A DNA stretch of 64,000 bases from Paraglaciecola mesophila KMM 241 (GTDB lineage: Bacteria > Pseudomonadota > Gammaproteobacteria > Enterobacterales > Alteromonadaceae). Below are positions 1-9,315 of this stretch, in pieces. The notes beneath the pieces are model-generated. The model did not search any database and was not told the DNA's origin. It saw nothing but the letters and a program-made list of their open reading frames with translations. Every line of letters starts with the position of its first letter. Position 1 is the stretch's first letter. Where the stretch lies: positions 1-64,000 of the forward strand of contig NZ_BAEP01000008.1 of assembly GCF_000315015.1 (NCBI RefSeq). Direction: 5' to 3'. The position numbers were made by a program, and so were the translations under genes.

Positions 1-53
1 TGCCTCCCTTTTACGATCTTTTAAGCGCCTTTGTGAGGCAGTATGACCGGTGC

Positions 54-1019
54 TTATTGAACTTCTTCGGTGTCACCAAATTCGCCCGCGAAAAGTGGGC
101 TACTTAAGTAACGCTCAGCGGCGCTTGCGAGTAATACAACGATAACTTTGTCGGCGTTTTCTGGTTTTTCTGCCCAGCGTTTGGCAGCCGCGACTGCGGC
201 GCCTGAGGAAATCCCCACTAAAATACCTTCCTCTTTCATCAACCGATGCGCCATCTGCATACTTTCTTCGTTGGTTACCTGCTCAACGGCGTCGATAATA
301 TCCAAGTCAAGGTTACCAGGGATAAAGCCCGCGCCAATGCCTTGAATTTTATGTGGGCCAGGAGTTAATGGCTCACCGGCTTTCGCTTGGCTGATAACAG
401 GGGAATCAGTTGGCTCAACTGCTACAGAGATAATGTCCTTACCTTGGGTATTCTTAAGGTAACGGCTGACACCAGTAATAGTACCACCTGTGCCAACACC
501 GGCTACGAAAATGTCGACTTTTCCGTCAGTGTCATTCCAAATCTCTGGGCCTGTGGTTTTCTCATGAATTTCAGGGTTTGCTGGGTTTTCAAACTGTTGC
601 AAAGGGACATATTTGCCCGGCGCTGACGCAATAAGCTCTTCAGTGGCAGCAATTGCGCCTTTCATGCCTTTAGCTGCTTCAGTTAATACGAGATTGGCAC
701 CCAGTGCTTTTAGCAACTTACGACGCTCAAGGCTCATAGAGCTTGGCATCGTTAAGGTAATTTTGTAGCCACGAGCAGCCGCTACAAATGCCAATGCGAT
801 CCCAGTATTACCACTGGTTGCTTCAATCAATTCTTTATCTTTGGTTAATATTCCGCGTTTTTCAGCGTCCCAAATCATGTTGGCGCCAATGCGACATTTT
901 ACACTGAAGCTCGGATTGCGGGATTCGATTTTTGCATAGACGTTACCACCAGTAACACGGTTTAATTTAACCAGCGGGGTTTTACCGATAGCGAGGGAAT
1001 TGTCGTCATAAACTTGCAT
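54..1019 (-). CDS. cysK: Cysteine synthase A (O-acetylserine sulfhydrylase)
   Basis: A PLP enzyme that makes L-cysteine from O-acetylserine and sulfide in the cytoplasm. The 321 residues match the CysK family in length and over the whole chain. The PLP lysine lies in SVKCR (Lys41), the phosphate/substrate loop TSGNTG is at 68-73, a GVGTGG loop is near 175 and SSGAA near 270. The motif usually written PSSGERY near the C terminus reads ASAAERY here (from residue 298), which is unusual. The start is an ATG with an AAAGGAAA-like ribosome site just upstream. The gene stands alone, divergent from the MoxR operon; the 412-bp gap between them holds a strong inverted repeat. Identification is firm; only the altered motif is odd. 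Confidence 0.96.
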   Translation of the reverse strand: MQVYDDNSLAIGKTPLVKLNRVTGGNVYAKIESRNPSFSVKCRIGANMIWDAEKRGILTKDKELIEATSGNTGIALAFVAAARGYKITLTMPSSMSLERRKLLKALGANLVLTEAAKGMKGAIAATEELIASAPGKYVPLQQFENPANPEIHEKTTGPEIWNDTDGKVDIFVAGVGTGGTITGVSRYLKNTQGKDIISVAVEPTDSPVISQAKAGEPLTPGPHKIQGIGAGFIPGNLDLDIIDAVEQVTNEESMQMAHRLMKEEGILVGISSGAAVAAAKRWAEKPENADKVIVVLLASAAERYLSSPLFAGEFGDTEEVQ

Positions 1020-1139
1020 AAATTTTCCTTTCTGGGGTCTGGGTAGTGCCTAATTTGTTACGTCTTTCGTTAAGCTGACGTAAGTTTATACTTATTAGTC
1101 AATGGCACTTTCTGTCTAAGAATTTTAATCTGTGTCACG

Positions 1140-1168
1140 CCTTAGGTTTTTCTGACACCTAAGGTCAG
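1140..1168. promoter_or_regulatory. Inverted repeat with two mutually exclusive pairings
   Basis: CCTTAGGT (1140-1147) pairs perfectly with ACCTAAGG (1157-1164). The second arm and loop also contain CTGAC (1152-1156) that can pair with GTCAG (1164-1168), so the two hairpins exclude each other. It lies about 120 bp upstream of cysK and 265 bp upstream of the MoxR gene. It could be an operator or part of a leader. The rest of the 1020-1431 gap shows no ORF or RNA gene that I can support. Confidence 0.35.
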
Positions 1169-1431
1169 GTTACTTAGATTAAGGCGAAGTGACCAAATTC
1201 AAAGTGCTTTTTAGCTATATCTTATGGAAATAGTTAACTCTAAGCATTATTCATTGGTAATTGACCTGCGCTCACGGTTAACTATTGCATAAATAAAGTT
1301 GCGTAAGTAATGACACTCGTCTTTGTAGGCAGTTCAAATCGGGCGCAGTTCCCCTAATAAATAATGTATCTATGGCTTTACTGCTTCTACAAGCAGTGGT
1401 CGATTAACCCAACGAATAAACCGAGGTATTG

Positions 1432-2268
1432 ATGTCTTTTAATGGAACGAGTAACTATATTGCTAGCGATGAACTAAGGCTGGCGGTGAATGCGGCGATC
1501 ACATTAGAGCGCCCATTATTGATTAAGGGGGAGCCAGGAACAGGCAAAACCATGCTAGCAGAGGAGCTCGCAGCAAGTTTAGGCACTGAGTTGATTCAAT
1601 GGCATATTAAGTCGACCACTAAAGCACAACAGGGTTTATACGAATATGATGCCGTGTCTCGATTACGTGATTCTCAACTAGGTGATGACAAAGTACACGA
1701 TATTAAAAATTACATCGTCAAAGGCAAGTTGTGGCACGCCTTTGAAAATAACAACCGCCCAGTATTACTCATTGATGAGATTGATAAAGCGGATATCGAG
1801 TTTCCGAACGATTTACTGCAAGAACTGGATAAGATGGAGTTCTTTGTTTACGAGACTCGCGAGACCATAAAAGCGGTGCAACGTCCGATCGTGATCATTA
1901 CTTCTAATAATGAAAAAGAACTGCCAGATGCATTTTTGCGTCGTTGTTTCTTTCATTACATTCAGTTTCCTGATCAAGATGAAATGCGACGCATTGTGGA
2001 TGTTCACTTCCCGGACATTAAAAAAGATCTGCTGAGCCAAGCGCTAGAGTCGTTTTTTAACTTACGTGATATTCCAGGTTTAAAGAAAAAGCCATCTACC
2101 TCTGAGCTAATCGACTGGTTGAAACTACTCGTGGCAGAAGATATCTCTCCTGAGGCGTTAAAAGATAAAGACAGCAAAAAGTCGATCCCTCCTCTGTACG
2201 GTGCATTGCTTAAAAACGAGCAAGATATTCATCTTTTTGAAAAACTGGTATTTATGGCGCGTCGCTAA
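1432..2268 (+). CDS. MoxR-type AAA+ ATPase (CoxD-like)
   Basis: An AAA+ ATPase of the MoxR class, 278 residues, which usually act as chaperones that insert cofactors or activate a partner enzyme. Walker A is GEPGTGKT (33-40), Walker B is LLIDEIDK near 110-117, and an FLRRC segment near 168 fits sensor/arginine-finger positions. The ATG at 1432 follows CGAGG with good spacing; a TTG three bases upstream is less likely. The stop overlaps the start of the next gene, a VWA protein, and MoxR-VWA pairs normally work together. Further on come XdhC and molybdenum hydroxylase subunits, so by comparison with CoxD of CO dehydrogenase systems I infer a role in maturing that enzyme. That role is inference; the family assignment is firm. 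Confidence 0.88.
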   Translation: MSFNGTSNYIASDELRLAVNAAITLERPLLIKGEPGTGKTMLAEELAASLGTELIQWHIKSTTKAQQGLYEYDAVSRLRDSQLGDDKVHDIKNYIVKGKLWHAFENNNRPVLLIDEIDKADIEFPNDLLQELDKMEFFVYETRETIKAVQRPIVIITSNNEKELPDAFLRRCFFHYIQFPDQDEMRRIVDVHFPDIKKDLLSQALESFFNLRDIPGLKKKPSTSELIDWLKLLVAEDISPEALKDKDSKKSIPPLYGALLKNEQDIHLFEKLVFMARR

Positions 2269-3446
2269 TGTTGGTTGATTTCTTTTTTAAGCTAAGAGAG
2301 TACAAGCTCAAAACCAGCTTAAGTGAGCTAATGGACTTACTGCGCGCTTTACAAGCTGGCGTGGTATTTGCGGATATTGAAGCATTTTATTATTTGGCCC
2401 GCTTGTGTTTAGTCAAAGATGAAAGCCAATATGACAAATTCGATAAAGCCTTCGCGGATTACTTCGAAGGTGTGCAGCAAATCGACTTATTCGGCAAAGA
2501 CATTCCAGAAGAATGGTTACGTAAAGAAATTGAGCGTCATTTTAGTGAAGAAGAAAAGGCTAAAATCAAAGCCCTTGGTGGCTTAGATGAGTTGATGAAA
2601 ACCCTAAAAGAACGCCTTGCTGAACAAGAGAAACGCCATCAAGGCGGCAATAAATGGATTGGCACTGGTGGCACATCACCTTTTGGAGCGAATGGCTACA
2701 ATCCTGAAGGTGTGCGGATAGGACAAGACAAAAATCGTAACTTTTCGGCAGCCAAGGTTTGGGATAAGCGCGAGTTTAAAGACTTAGCAGGCAATGTTGA
2801 GCTGGGCACTCGGAACATAAAAGTTGCCTTGCGTAAACTGCGTAAATTCGCCAGAAGTGGCACCAGCGAAGAGCTAGATATGCCTCACACCATAGAGGGC
2901 ACAGCTAAAAACGCAGGCTTGCTTGATATTCAGATGATGCCTATTCGGCGTAATGCCATTAAAGTGTTGATGTTTTTTGATGTAGGGGGCTCAATGGACG
3001 CCCACATTAAAGAGTGTGAAGAGTTATTCTCGGCGGCGCACACAGAATTTAAGCATTTAGAGTATTTCTATTTTCATAACTGCGTGTACGAGGGCGTGTG
3101 GAAAGACAACAAACGCCGGGGCAAGGAAACCATGTCGGTGTTTGATGTTATTCACAAATATGGCGCTGACTACAAAGTGATTTTCGTCGGTGATGCCACC
3201 ATGGGCCCTTACGAAATTACCTATCCTGGTGGCAGTGTTGAGCACTGGAACGAAGAGCCTGGTGCCCTTTGGATGCAACGCATTTTGGAGCATTTCAAAC
3301 ATGGTATTTGGTTAAATCCGCAGCCTCAACAATATTGGAATTACTATGCCTCTATCGGTATCATGCAAGACATTATGGAACAGCGCATGTATCCCTTGAC
3401 GATCGACGGCTTAGGGGAGGCAATAAAAGCGCTACACAAAAAATAA
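2268..3446 (+). CDS. VWA-domain protein, CoxE-like
   Basis: A 392-residue cytoplasmic protein with a helical charged N-terminal half and a C-terminal von Willebrand A domain. The metal-site motif DVGGS is near residues 238-242 and a GDATMG segment further on can supply the MIDAS threonine. The layout fits CoxE/YehP-type VWA proteins that partner MoxR ATPases. Its first codon overlaps the last bases of the AAA+ gene, so translation is probably coupled. Together with that gene it resembles CoxD-CoxE, which act after protein synthesis on the molybdenum site of CO dehydrogenase. No transmembrane segment or signal peptide is seen. The specific client is inferred from the operon only. Confidence 0.85.
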   Translation: MLVDFFFKLREYKLKTSLSELMDLLRALQAGVVFADIEAFYYLARLCLVKDESQYDKFDKAFADYFEGVQQIDLFGKDIPEEWLRKEIERHFSEEEKAKIKALGGLDELMKTLKERLAEQEKRHQGGNKWIGTGGTSPFGANGYNPEGVRIGQDKNRNFSAAKVWDKREFKDLAGNVELGTRNIKVALRKLRKFARSGTSEELDMPHTIEGTAKNAGLLDIQMMPIRRNAIKVLMFFDVGGSMDAHIKECEELFSAAHTEFKHLEYFYFHNCVYEGVWKDNKRRGKETMSVFDVIHKYGADYKVIFVGDATMGPYEITYPGGSVEHWNEEPGALWMQRILEHFKHGIWLNPQPQQYWNYYASIGIMQDIMEQRMYPLTIDGLGEAIKALHKK

Positions 3447-3459
3447 AAAAGGTGGGCGC

Positions 3460-4821
3460 GTGAGCGAACCAATACAATCAGCTACAGAAGACGCGCCCGT
3501 AAATCCCGCTCATTTAAGCCAAAAAGAAACACGCAATATGGTTACGCCCTATGCGTTTCATGTTTCTAAGTCCCTTTTCGGAACGCCTTTGGCTCGTCCC
3601 ATCAAACGCGCGTTTGCACTGCTGATAGATGCCGCACTTATTGGTTTACTAAGTCAGGCAAGTAACATTTTGCTGGCACTTATTGCAGCCATCACTTTTT
3701 TCAGGGCCGGTAACCGTTTAAAAAAGAAAAAGCGGTTTAACGTTGCGCGAATTTCCCTGCGATTTGTTACGGCCATTTTAGTTTTTTTAATTGCTGCACA
3801 AAGTATTGAGTTCGTGCAAGAGGTAATAGAAACCCCAGACGAAAATCAAAAAGTACGCTCAGAATTAGTCGAAGACGATGTACTCGGCGATTTAGAGTTG
3901 GATAAGGTCGAAGATTTAGCTTTGATAGGGTTAACCGCGAAATATCTATTTGAAACGAAAAGCGTGGCTAAAGACATCGAATACGGCAAGTGCATTGAGC
4001 CGTTAGTTTGCTGGACGACGCTAGGTGAAAAACTCGCGACGGATTTAGCCACTATGCCCATAGATAAAAAGGTTGCTGAAGAGCTGTTTAGTGGGTATCG
4101 CGATGCAGTCAGTGACGATTTATCTCCTCAGCAAAAAAGCCAGCTAGAGGTTGCCATGACACAAACGTATGAGCGCATGTATAGCGAGAACCACCTTTCG
4201 CAAAGCGATACAAAACAAAGTGAAATTGAACAAAGTGAGGTAGACAATATTGACTTTGAAAACGCTTTTAAAACACGTACTGAAGGTAAGGCTCTCCCTG
4301 ACAACCTTGATACTAACGATGAAAGTGAAAATGCTGGCCAAAGCGCTGAACAAAAAGAAAATGCCCAATCCTTTTTTGACACCTTGAGCGAAATTGAAGG
4401 GCCACGTGCGAAAGGCTCGTCGCCACCGAGTATTCTGGCTTGGGTGCAAGGAATAGCTGCCGATCTTGGCCTGGGATTTGGCTGGGCAGCTTTCTATTTT
4501 AGTATTTTCACCGCTTGGTGGCACGGACAAACGCCGGGTAAACGTGTGCTGGGTATTCAGGTCATTAAGCTGGATGGTAGTAGTTTGAATTTATGGGAAA
4601 GCTTTGGCCGCTATGGTGGTTATGGCGCAGGGATAGCGACAGGACTATTAGGATTTTTACAAATTTACTGGGATCCTAACCGCCAAGCAATCCAAGACAA
4701 AATTTCTGAAACGTTAGTGATCGACTTACGTAACGAGCGAGTGGAGTTTGTGCATCCTCATACCGTACCCGAGCAATCAGCGGTTAAATCAACATCAAAT
4801 GAATCAACAGACAACGAGTAG
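3460..4821 (+). CDS. RDD-family membrane protein with large acidic insertion
   Basis: A 453-residue protein with an RDD-type membrane domain that seems split in two. The N-terminal part has the KRAFALLIDA start of an RDD domain and hydrophobic stretches at about 52-83 and 101-117. The C-terminal part has a membrane segment near 336-355, then WWHGQTPGKRVLGI, the typical second half of an RDD domain. Between them lie about 200 mostly acidic, hydrophilic residues rich in Glu, Asp, Ser and Gln. RDD proteins are commonly 150-200 residues, so the insertion is the striking feature. The start is a GTG after AAAAAAGGTGGG. It sits between the MoxR/VWA pair and xdhC, which suggests a membrane anchor or transport role in the same maturation pathway; this is inference. 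Confidence 0.8.
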   Translation: MSEPIQSATEDAPVNPAHLSQKETRNMVTPYAFHVSKSLFGTPLARPIKRAFALLIDAALIGLLSQASNILLALIAAITFFRAGNRLKKKKRFNVARISLRFVTAILVFLIAAQSIEFVQEVIETPDENQKVRSELVEDDVLGDLELDKVEDLALIGLTAKYLFETKSVAKDIEYGKCIEPLVCWTTLGEKLATDLATMPIDKKVAEELFSGYRDAVSDDLSPQQKSQLEVAMTQTYERMYSENHLSQSDTKQSEIEQSEVDNIDFENAFKTRTEGKALPDNLDTNDESENAGQSAEQKENAQSFFDTLSEIEGPRAKGSSPPSILAWVQGIAADLGLGFGWAAFYFSIFTAWWHGQTPGKRVLGIQVIKLDGSSLNLWESFGRYGGYGAGIATGLLGFLQIYWDPNRQAIQDKISETLVIDLRNERVEFVHPHTVPEQSAVKSTSNESTDNE

Positions 4822-4825
4822 TTAA

Positions 4826-5887
4826 GTGGCAAATAGATTAAACCAATTGTTAAAGCAGTGGCAGGGCAGTAAAAATTCACAAAAGTGGGTGTTAGCCACC
4901 ATCATAGAAACTGACGGCTCTTCCTATCGAAAAGCCGGTGCAATGATGATGATCAACGATTTAGGGCAATATTTTGGGTTACTCAGTGGCGGCTGTTTAG
5001 AGTCCGATATTATGTTACAAGCGCGTCGATGTTGGGATTCACGGCGCAACCGTATCGTCGAATATGATATGCGTGAAGAAGAAGACTTGGCGTGGAAACT
5101 GGGTATTGGCTGTGGTGGTATGGTGCGCATATTATTGCAACCAGTGGATGAGGCGAATCAGTATTTGCAGCTTGATTCGTTGTACGCGCTATTAGAAAAC
5201 AACCAAACCGCAGAATATTGCCAAGTCATTAACGAGCAAGCCCCGCTTAATACGTTAAAGAAACTAACGTCAAAGCAAGTAAATCCGGAGCAATTAACTC
5301 CGGAGCAAGCAACGTCAAGTCAATTAGCTTTGAAAGAGGCGGACATCGACGGTGACAATGAAACACAGCAGGTGGTTTTCAAGCAATACCTAAAACCCGC
5401 GCCACATCTAGCCGTGTTTGGTGGCGGTGTAGACGCTCGCCCAGTGGTGTCTATAGCGACGCAACTTGGGTGGCAAGTGACCTTGGTCGACCCACGCACC
5501 AGTTACGCAAGAAATGGTCATTTTGATAACAGTGTTAACGTGGTACGTGACGCCATTGAGTCGCTGGAGCAAAGTCGATGGTTACAGCAAATTGATATGG
5601 TCATCATCATGACTCACAATATTACATTAGATGCCAAATCGTTGGCACTAGCGCAGAAAAGTAGCGCAAAGTATGTAGGTATGCTTGGCCCAATTCACCG
5701 TACTGATCGGGTGCTTGATTTGATCCCCACCACCCGTGAAAAGCTTGTTAAACCCTTAGCTAATCCGGTTGGATTACGCTTAGGTGGAGAGCTACCTGAA
5801 TCAATTGCTTTATCTATGCTATCTGAGGCCCATGCCTTTATTGAGCAGCAAAATGGGTTATCTATCAGCGGCATTCTCCCCCAATGA
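4826..5887 (+). CDS. XdhC/CoxF-family molybdenum hydroxylase maturation protein
   Basis: A 353-residue member of the XdhC/CoxI family, which bind molybdenum cofactor and promote its sulfuration before insertion into xanthine dehydrogenase-type enzymes. The N-terminal XdhC_CoxI domain contains the conserved SGGCLES (Cys near 57) and GIGCGG near 94-99; the C-terminal Rossmann domain begins at VFGGGVDA near 197. Between them (about 145-185) is a low-complexity segment of short repeats of the type NPEQLTPEQATSSQ, not usual for the family. It starts with GTG four bases after the RDD stop and its last four bases overlap the next ATG (ATGA), so it belongs to the same operon. Confidence in family and role is high. 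Confidence 0.9.
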   Translation: MANRLNQLLKQWQGSKNSQKWVLATIIETDGSSYRKAGAMMMINDLGQYFGLLSGGCLESDIMLQARRCWDSRRNRIVEYDMREEEDLAWKLGIGCGGMVRILLQPVDEANQYLQLDSLYALLENNQTAEYCQVINEQAPLNTLKKLTSKQVNPEQLTPEQATSSQLALKEADIDGDNETQQVVFKQYLKPAPHLAVFGGGVDARPVVSIATQLGWQVTLVDPRTSYARNGHFDNSVNVVRDAIESLEQSRWLQQIDMVIIMTHNITLDAKSLALAQKSSAKYVGMLGPIHRTDRVLDLIPTTREKLVKPLANPVGLRLGGELPESIALSMLSEAHAFIEQQNGLSISGILPQ

Positions 5888-6519
5888 ATGAAGCCCATGG
5901 TAAACCTCCTTCAATAGCGGCGCTAATGTTGGCAGCAGGCCAAAGTAAGCGCTTTAATGGCACTAAGCAATTGGCTGATGTGAATGGCAAGCCCATGTTG
6001 CTTCACACCCTTGATAATCTGACATCAAATGGGTCTTTGCTTGAAAAGCTGACCGAATTGAATGTCATTTTAGGCGCTAACGCCGCGGAGCTCCTTTCTG
6101 TGGTACCTGCTTATGCAACATCCCATATATTTGAGCATTGGCAGAAAGGAATGGGGGCAACGCTGGCGTTTGGCGTGAAAAAAGTAAACAGCGAGTCATC
6201 CCATTTATTGGTGACTTTAGCTGATCAGGTCGCTTTAACACGTGAGCATATAGCCACAATGCTGCATCATTGTATTGCTTCGCCCGATAAGATCATCGCC
6301 GCTAGATACAAAGGTGTACTGGGTGCGCCGGTTGTTTTCCCTCGTCGTTACTTCGTGCAACTAATAGCATTAAACGCCGACGTTGGGGCACGTAAAATAC
6401 TGCAGCAACACCAAGAAGATGTGTTGGCGATAGACATTACTCATGCACAGTATGATATAGATACACAAATTGACCTTGCTCGCTGGCAACAAACGCCAGC
6501 GGACGACAGCACTCGTTAG
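5884..6519 (+). CDS. MobA/MocA-like molybdenum cofactor nucleotidyltransferase
   Basis: A 211-residue NTP_transf_3 protein. The nucleotide-binding signature LAAGQSKRFNGTK is at residues 16-28, and a later LVTLADQ resembles the metal-binding region of MobA/MocA. MocA adds CMP to molybdopterin to form the cytosine dinucleotide cofactor used by enzymes of the xanthine oxidase family in bacteria, which fits its place just ahead of two such subunits. The start overlaps the end of xdhC by four bases. Whether it uses CTP or GTP cannot be read from the sequence; CTP is favoured by context. Confidence 0.87.
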   Translation: MNEAHGKPPSIAALMLAAGQSKRFNGTKQLADVNGKPMLLHTLDNLTSNGSLLEKLTELNVILGANAAELLSVVPAYATSHIFEHWQKGMGATLAFGVKKVNSESSHLLVTLADQVALTREHIATMLHHCIASPDKIIAARYKGVLGAPVVFPRRYFVQLIALNADVGARKILQQHQEDVLAIDITHAQYDIDTQIDLARWQQTPADDSTR

Positions 6520-6549
6520 CAAAAGATAATCACCTAAATGGAGCATTAA

Positions 6550-7050
6550 ATGATTCGTTTTAACCTAAACACTAAACCAGTAGAAATCGACGCCGACCCA
6601 AATATGCCCTTATTATGGGCCTTGCGTGATGTGCTGGGCATGACGGGCACGAAGTTTGGCTGTGGCATGGCCCAGTGCGGTGCATGTACGGTACATCTTG
6701 ATGGTCAACCTATACGGTCATGCGTCATGCCATTATCTGCTATTGCTGATAAAGACATTAGCACAATTGAAGGCTTGTCAGCGACCGGCGAACACCCTGT
6801 TCAACAAGCGTGGCTTGAGCACAATGTACCTCAATGTGGGTATTGTCAGTCTGGGCAAATCATGAGTGCTGTGGCGTTGTTAGAGGAACACCCAAATCCA
6901 GATGATGAAACAATAGATTCCTACATGCAGGGCAATATTTGTCGCTGTGGTACGTACCCACGCATCAAAGCGGCCATTAAAACCGCTGCTAAAAATAAGC
7001 AAACTGCTTTCGATTACACTTTAGCTAAAGAAGTTGGAGGTCAGGCATGA
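6550..7050 (+). CDS. Molybdenum hydroxylase [2Fe-2S] small subunit (IorA type)
   Basis: A 166-residue electron-transfer subunit with two [2Fe-2S] clusters. The plant-ferredoxin-type cluster uses Cys38, Cys43, Cys46 and Cys58; the second, helical domain supplies Cys96, Cys99, Cys131 and Cys133 (CGYC and CRC motifs). Length and layout match isoquinoline 1-oxidoreductase alpha and related aldehyde oxidase small subunits. It has no signal peptide, so it would be co-exported with the Tat-bearing large subunit, as known for this group. The stop overlaps the next start by four bases (ATGA). Start ATG 6550 follows AATGGAGCATTAA, which gives a usable ribosome site. Confidence 0.93.
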   Translation: MIRFNLNTKPVEIDADPNMPLLWALRDVLGMTGTKFGCGMAQCGACTVHLDGQPIRSCVMPLSAIADKDISTIEGLSATGEHPVQQAWLEHNVPQCGYCQSGQIMSAVALLEEHPNPDDETIDSYMQGNICRCGTYPRIKAAIKTAAKNKQTAFDYTLAKEVGGQA

Positions 7051-9302
7051 GCGCTCGTAATGACATAAAATCAGTCAGTCGCCGAGACTTCCTCCGCTAT
7101 ACCAGTGTTGCTGGTGGCGCTCTGGTACTGGGCACGTTGCTGCCTAGCATAACGCCAGCTTGGGCTTCATCAACTGTTGACGATGCTGCAAATACGTTGA
7201 ACTTGTTTGTCAGCATTGATAATGACGGCACCGTCAACATCGTTTGTCATCGTAGTGAAATGGGACAAGGTGTGCGCACGGGTATTCCACAGATAGTCGC
7301 TGATGAGTTATGTGCTGATTGGTCAAAAGTGAATGTGGTGCAAGGACTCGGTGACGAAGCATATGGCAGCCAAAATACCGATGGCTCTCGCTCAATTCGC
7401 CGTTTTTATACCACGATGCGCGAAATGGGTGCGACCGCTAGAACCATGCTTGAAAATGCCGCCGCGCAGACATGGGGCGTGCCTGTCAGTGACGTTTTCG
7501 CTGAAAACGGTGCGGTAGTGCATAAAAGTTCAGGTAAGTCGTTGAGCTTTGGTGAACTAGCACAGGTGGCAAGCCAGCAAAACGTTCCAGAGGTAAAAGA
7601 TTTAACGTTTAAGTCGCCAAAAGACTTCAAATTCATTGGCAAGCCAGTGACATCGGTGGACTTACCTAAAGTGCTGACCGGAGACACGGTTTTCGGCCAA
7701 GATGTGCAATTAGACGACATGCTTTACGCGAGCATTGAGCGTTGCCCAGTTGTCGGTGGCACGGTAAAAGCCTTCGATAAAGAAGCGTCGCGTGGCGTGG
7801 CAAATGTGGTTGACGTGATTGAAATGCCCGAACAAAGTTTTCCGGTATTGTTTAAGAATTTGAATGGCGTTGCGGTATTGGCTAGTAATACTTGGTCGGC
7901 ACTACAAGGTCGCAAGGCGTTAAATGTCACCTGGGATTTAGGCGATAACCAAAGTCACGATTCAGATGCTTATTTAGCTGAACTTGAGAAGCGCATAGTC
8001 ACCAAGGGCAAGTCAATTCGCAGTGTGGGTGATGCGTATAAAGCATTTGATACGGCAGATACGAAACTTGATGCAACCTACACAGTGCCTTATTTGGTGC
8101 ATGCCCCCATGGAGCCACCTGCGGCCACCGCAGTGTTTAAAGATGGCCACTGTGAAGTGTGGGCATGTACCCAAACGCCGCAATCAACTCAACAGAATGT
8201 TGCCGGTGCCCTAGGGATTGATAAGAGCAAGGTAAAAGTGAACGTTACTTTGTTGGGCGGAGGCTTTGGACGTAAATCTAAACCTGACTTTTCAGTAGAA
8301 GCGGCGGTATTGGCGCAAAAAACCGGTAAGCCGGTAAAAGTGGTGTGGAGCCGTGAAGATGATATTCGCCATGGCTATTATCATGCGATCAGCGCCCAAC
8401 ATTTCCAAGCTGGACTAGATGAGGCCGGTAAAGTCACAAGTTGGGTTCAACGCACTGCGTTTCCAAGTATTAGTTGGACATTCACCGGCACCACTGACGA
8501 GCCGCAAACGGGGGAATTGTCCCTTGGTTTTGGTGATCTTCCTTTTGCTATCGAAAACTTGTCTTGTGAAACTCATAAAGCGCCGGCCCATGTGCGTATT
8601 GGTTGGATACGTTCAGTTAGCAATATTCAGCACGGCTTTGCGATTGGTTCGTTTGTGGACGAATTAGCGGCAAAATCTTCGGTTAGCCCACACCAAATGT
8701 GGCTAAATCTTATAGGGGATGACCGAATAGTTGACCCGAAGACCCAAGGGTTTAAATATGAGAACTATGGTGAGTCTTACGATAATTTTCCTATCGAAAC
8801 GAAGCGCTTGAAGAATGTGTTAAACGAACTGATGGCGAAATCGGGTGCGAATAGCCCTACAGCCGATAATGAAGGCTGGGGGATAAGTGTGCATCGTAGC
8901 TTCGTGTCTTATGTGGCGGTGGCGACTAAAGTGCAAGTAGCAAACGACAAAGTTTCTGTGCTTGAAATGCATTCTGTGATTGACGCGGGTAGGGTGATTA
9001 ACCCTGACCGAGTAAAATCACAGCAAGAAGGGGCAATGATATTTGGTTTATCAATTGCCTTAATGGGGGAAGTTACGATCAAAGAAGGAGCAGTTGAGCA
9101 GTCTAATTACCATGATTATACTGTACTTCGTATGCACCAGAGCCCGAAAATTGTGACCCACATTATTCAGTCAGACGCTGCGCCGGGTGGCGTGGGTGAG
9201 CCTGGTGTGCCGCCTGTAGCCGCGTCGGTAACCAATGCGATTTATCAGGCCTCTGGTAAGCGTATTCGCGCTTTACCCGTAAACAAAGTGTACTCGGTAT
9301 AA
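7047..9302 (+). CDS. Molybdenum hydroxylase large subunit, Tat-exported (IorB type)
   Basis: The 751-residue catalytic subunit of a xanthine oxidase-family hydroxylase that binds molybdopterin and oxidises an N-heterocycle or aldehyde; the substrate cannot be told. A twin-arginine signal SRRDFLR (11-17) is followed by a hydrophobic stretch and a likely cleavage after AWA near residue 39, so the enzyme should work in the periplasm. Cofactor-binding loops include GGGFGRKS near 405 and the conserved GVGEPG near 717, whose Glu is the catalytic base in this family. There is no FAD subunit nearby, which fits IorAB-type enzymes that pass electrons to the respiratory chain. It closes the operon that begins with the MoxR gene. 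Confidence 0.93.
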   Translation: MSARNDIKSVSRRDFLRYTSVAGGALVLGTLLPSITPAWASSTVDDAANTLNLFVSIDNDGTVNIVCHRSEMGQGVRTGIPQIVADELCADWSKVNVVQGLGDEAYGSQNTDGSRSIRRFYTTMREMGATARTMLENAAAQTWGVPVSDVFAENGAVVHKSSGKSLSFGELAQVASQQNVPEVKDLTFKSPKDFKFIGKPVTSVDLPKVLTGDTVFGQDVQLDDMLYASIERCPVVGGTVKAFDKEASRGVANVVDVIEMPEQSFPVLFKNLNGVAVLASNTWSALQGRKALNVTWDLGDNQSHDSDAYLAELEKRIVTKGKSIRSVGDAYKAFDTADTKLDATYTVPYLVHAPMEPPAATAVFKDGHCEVWACTQTPQSTQQNVAGALGIDKSKVKVNVTLLGGGFGRKSKPDFSVEAAVLAQKTGKPVKVVWSREDDIRHGYYHAISAQHFQAGLDEAGKVTSWVQRTAFPSISWTFTGTTDEPQTGELSLGFGDLPFAIENLSCETHKAPAHVRIGWIRSVSNIQHGFAIGSFVDELAAKSSVSPHQMWLNLIGDDRIVDPKTQGFKYENYGESYDNFPIETKRLKNVLNELMAKSGANSPTADNEGWGISVHRSFVSYVAVATKVQVANDKVSVLEMHSVIDAGRVINPDRVKSQQEGAMIFGLSIALMGEVTIKEGAVEQSNYHDYTVLRMHQSPKIVTHIIQSDAAPGGVGEPGVPPVAASVTNAIYQASGKRIRALPVNKVYSV

Positions 9303-9315
9303 CGTTAAATAGGCG

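Noticed and set aside
1432-3446. MoxR-VWA pair as a phage-defence or ternary chaperone system
   Set aside because: The following XdhC, MobA-like and hydroxylase genes in the same apparent operon explain it better as an enzyme maturation module.
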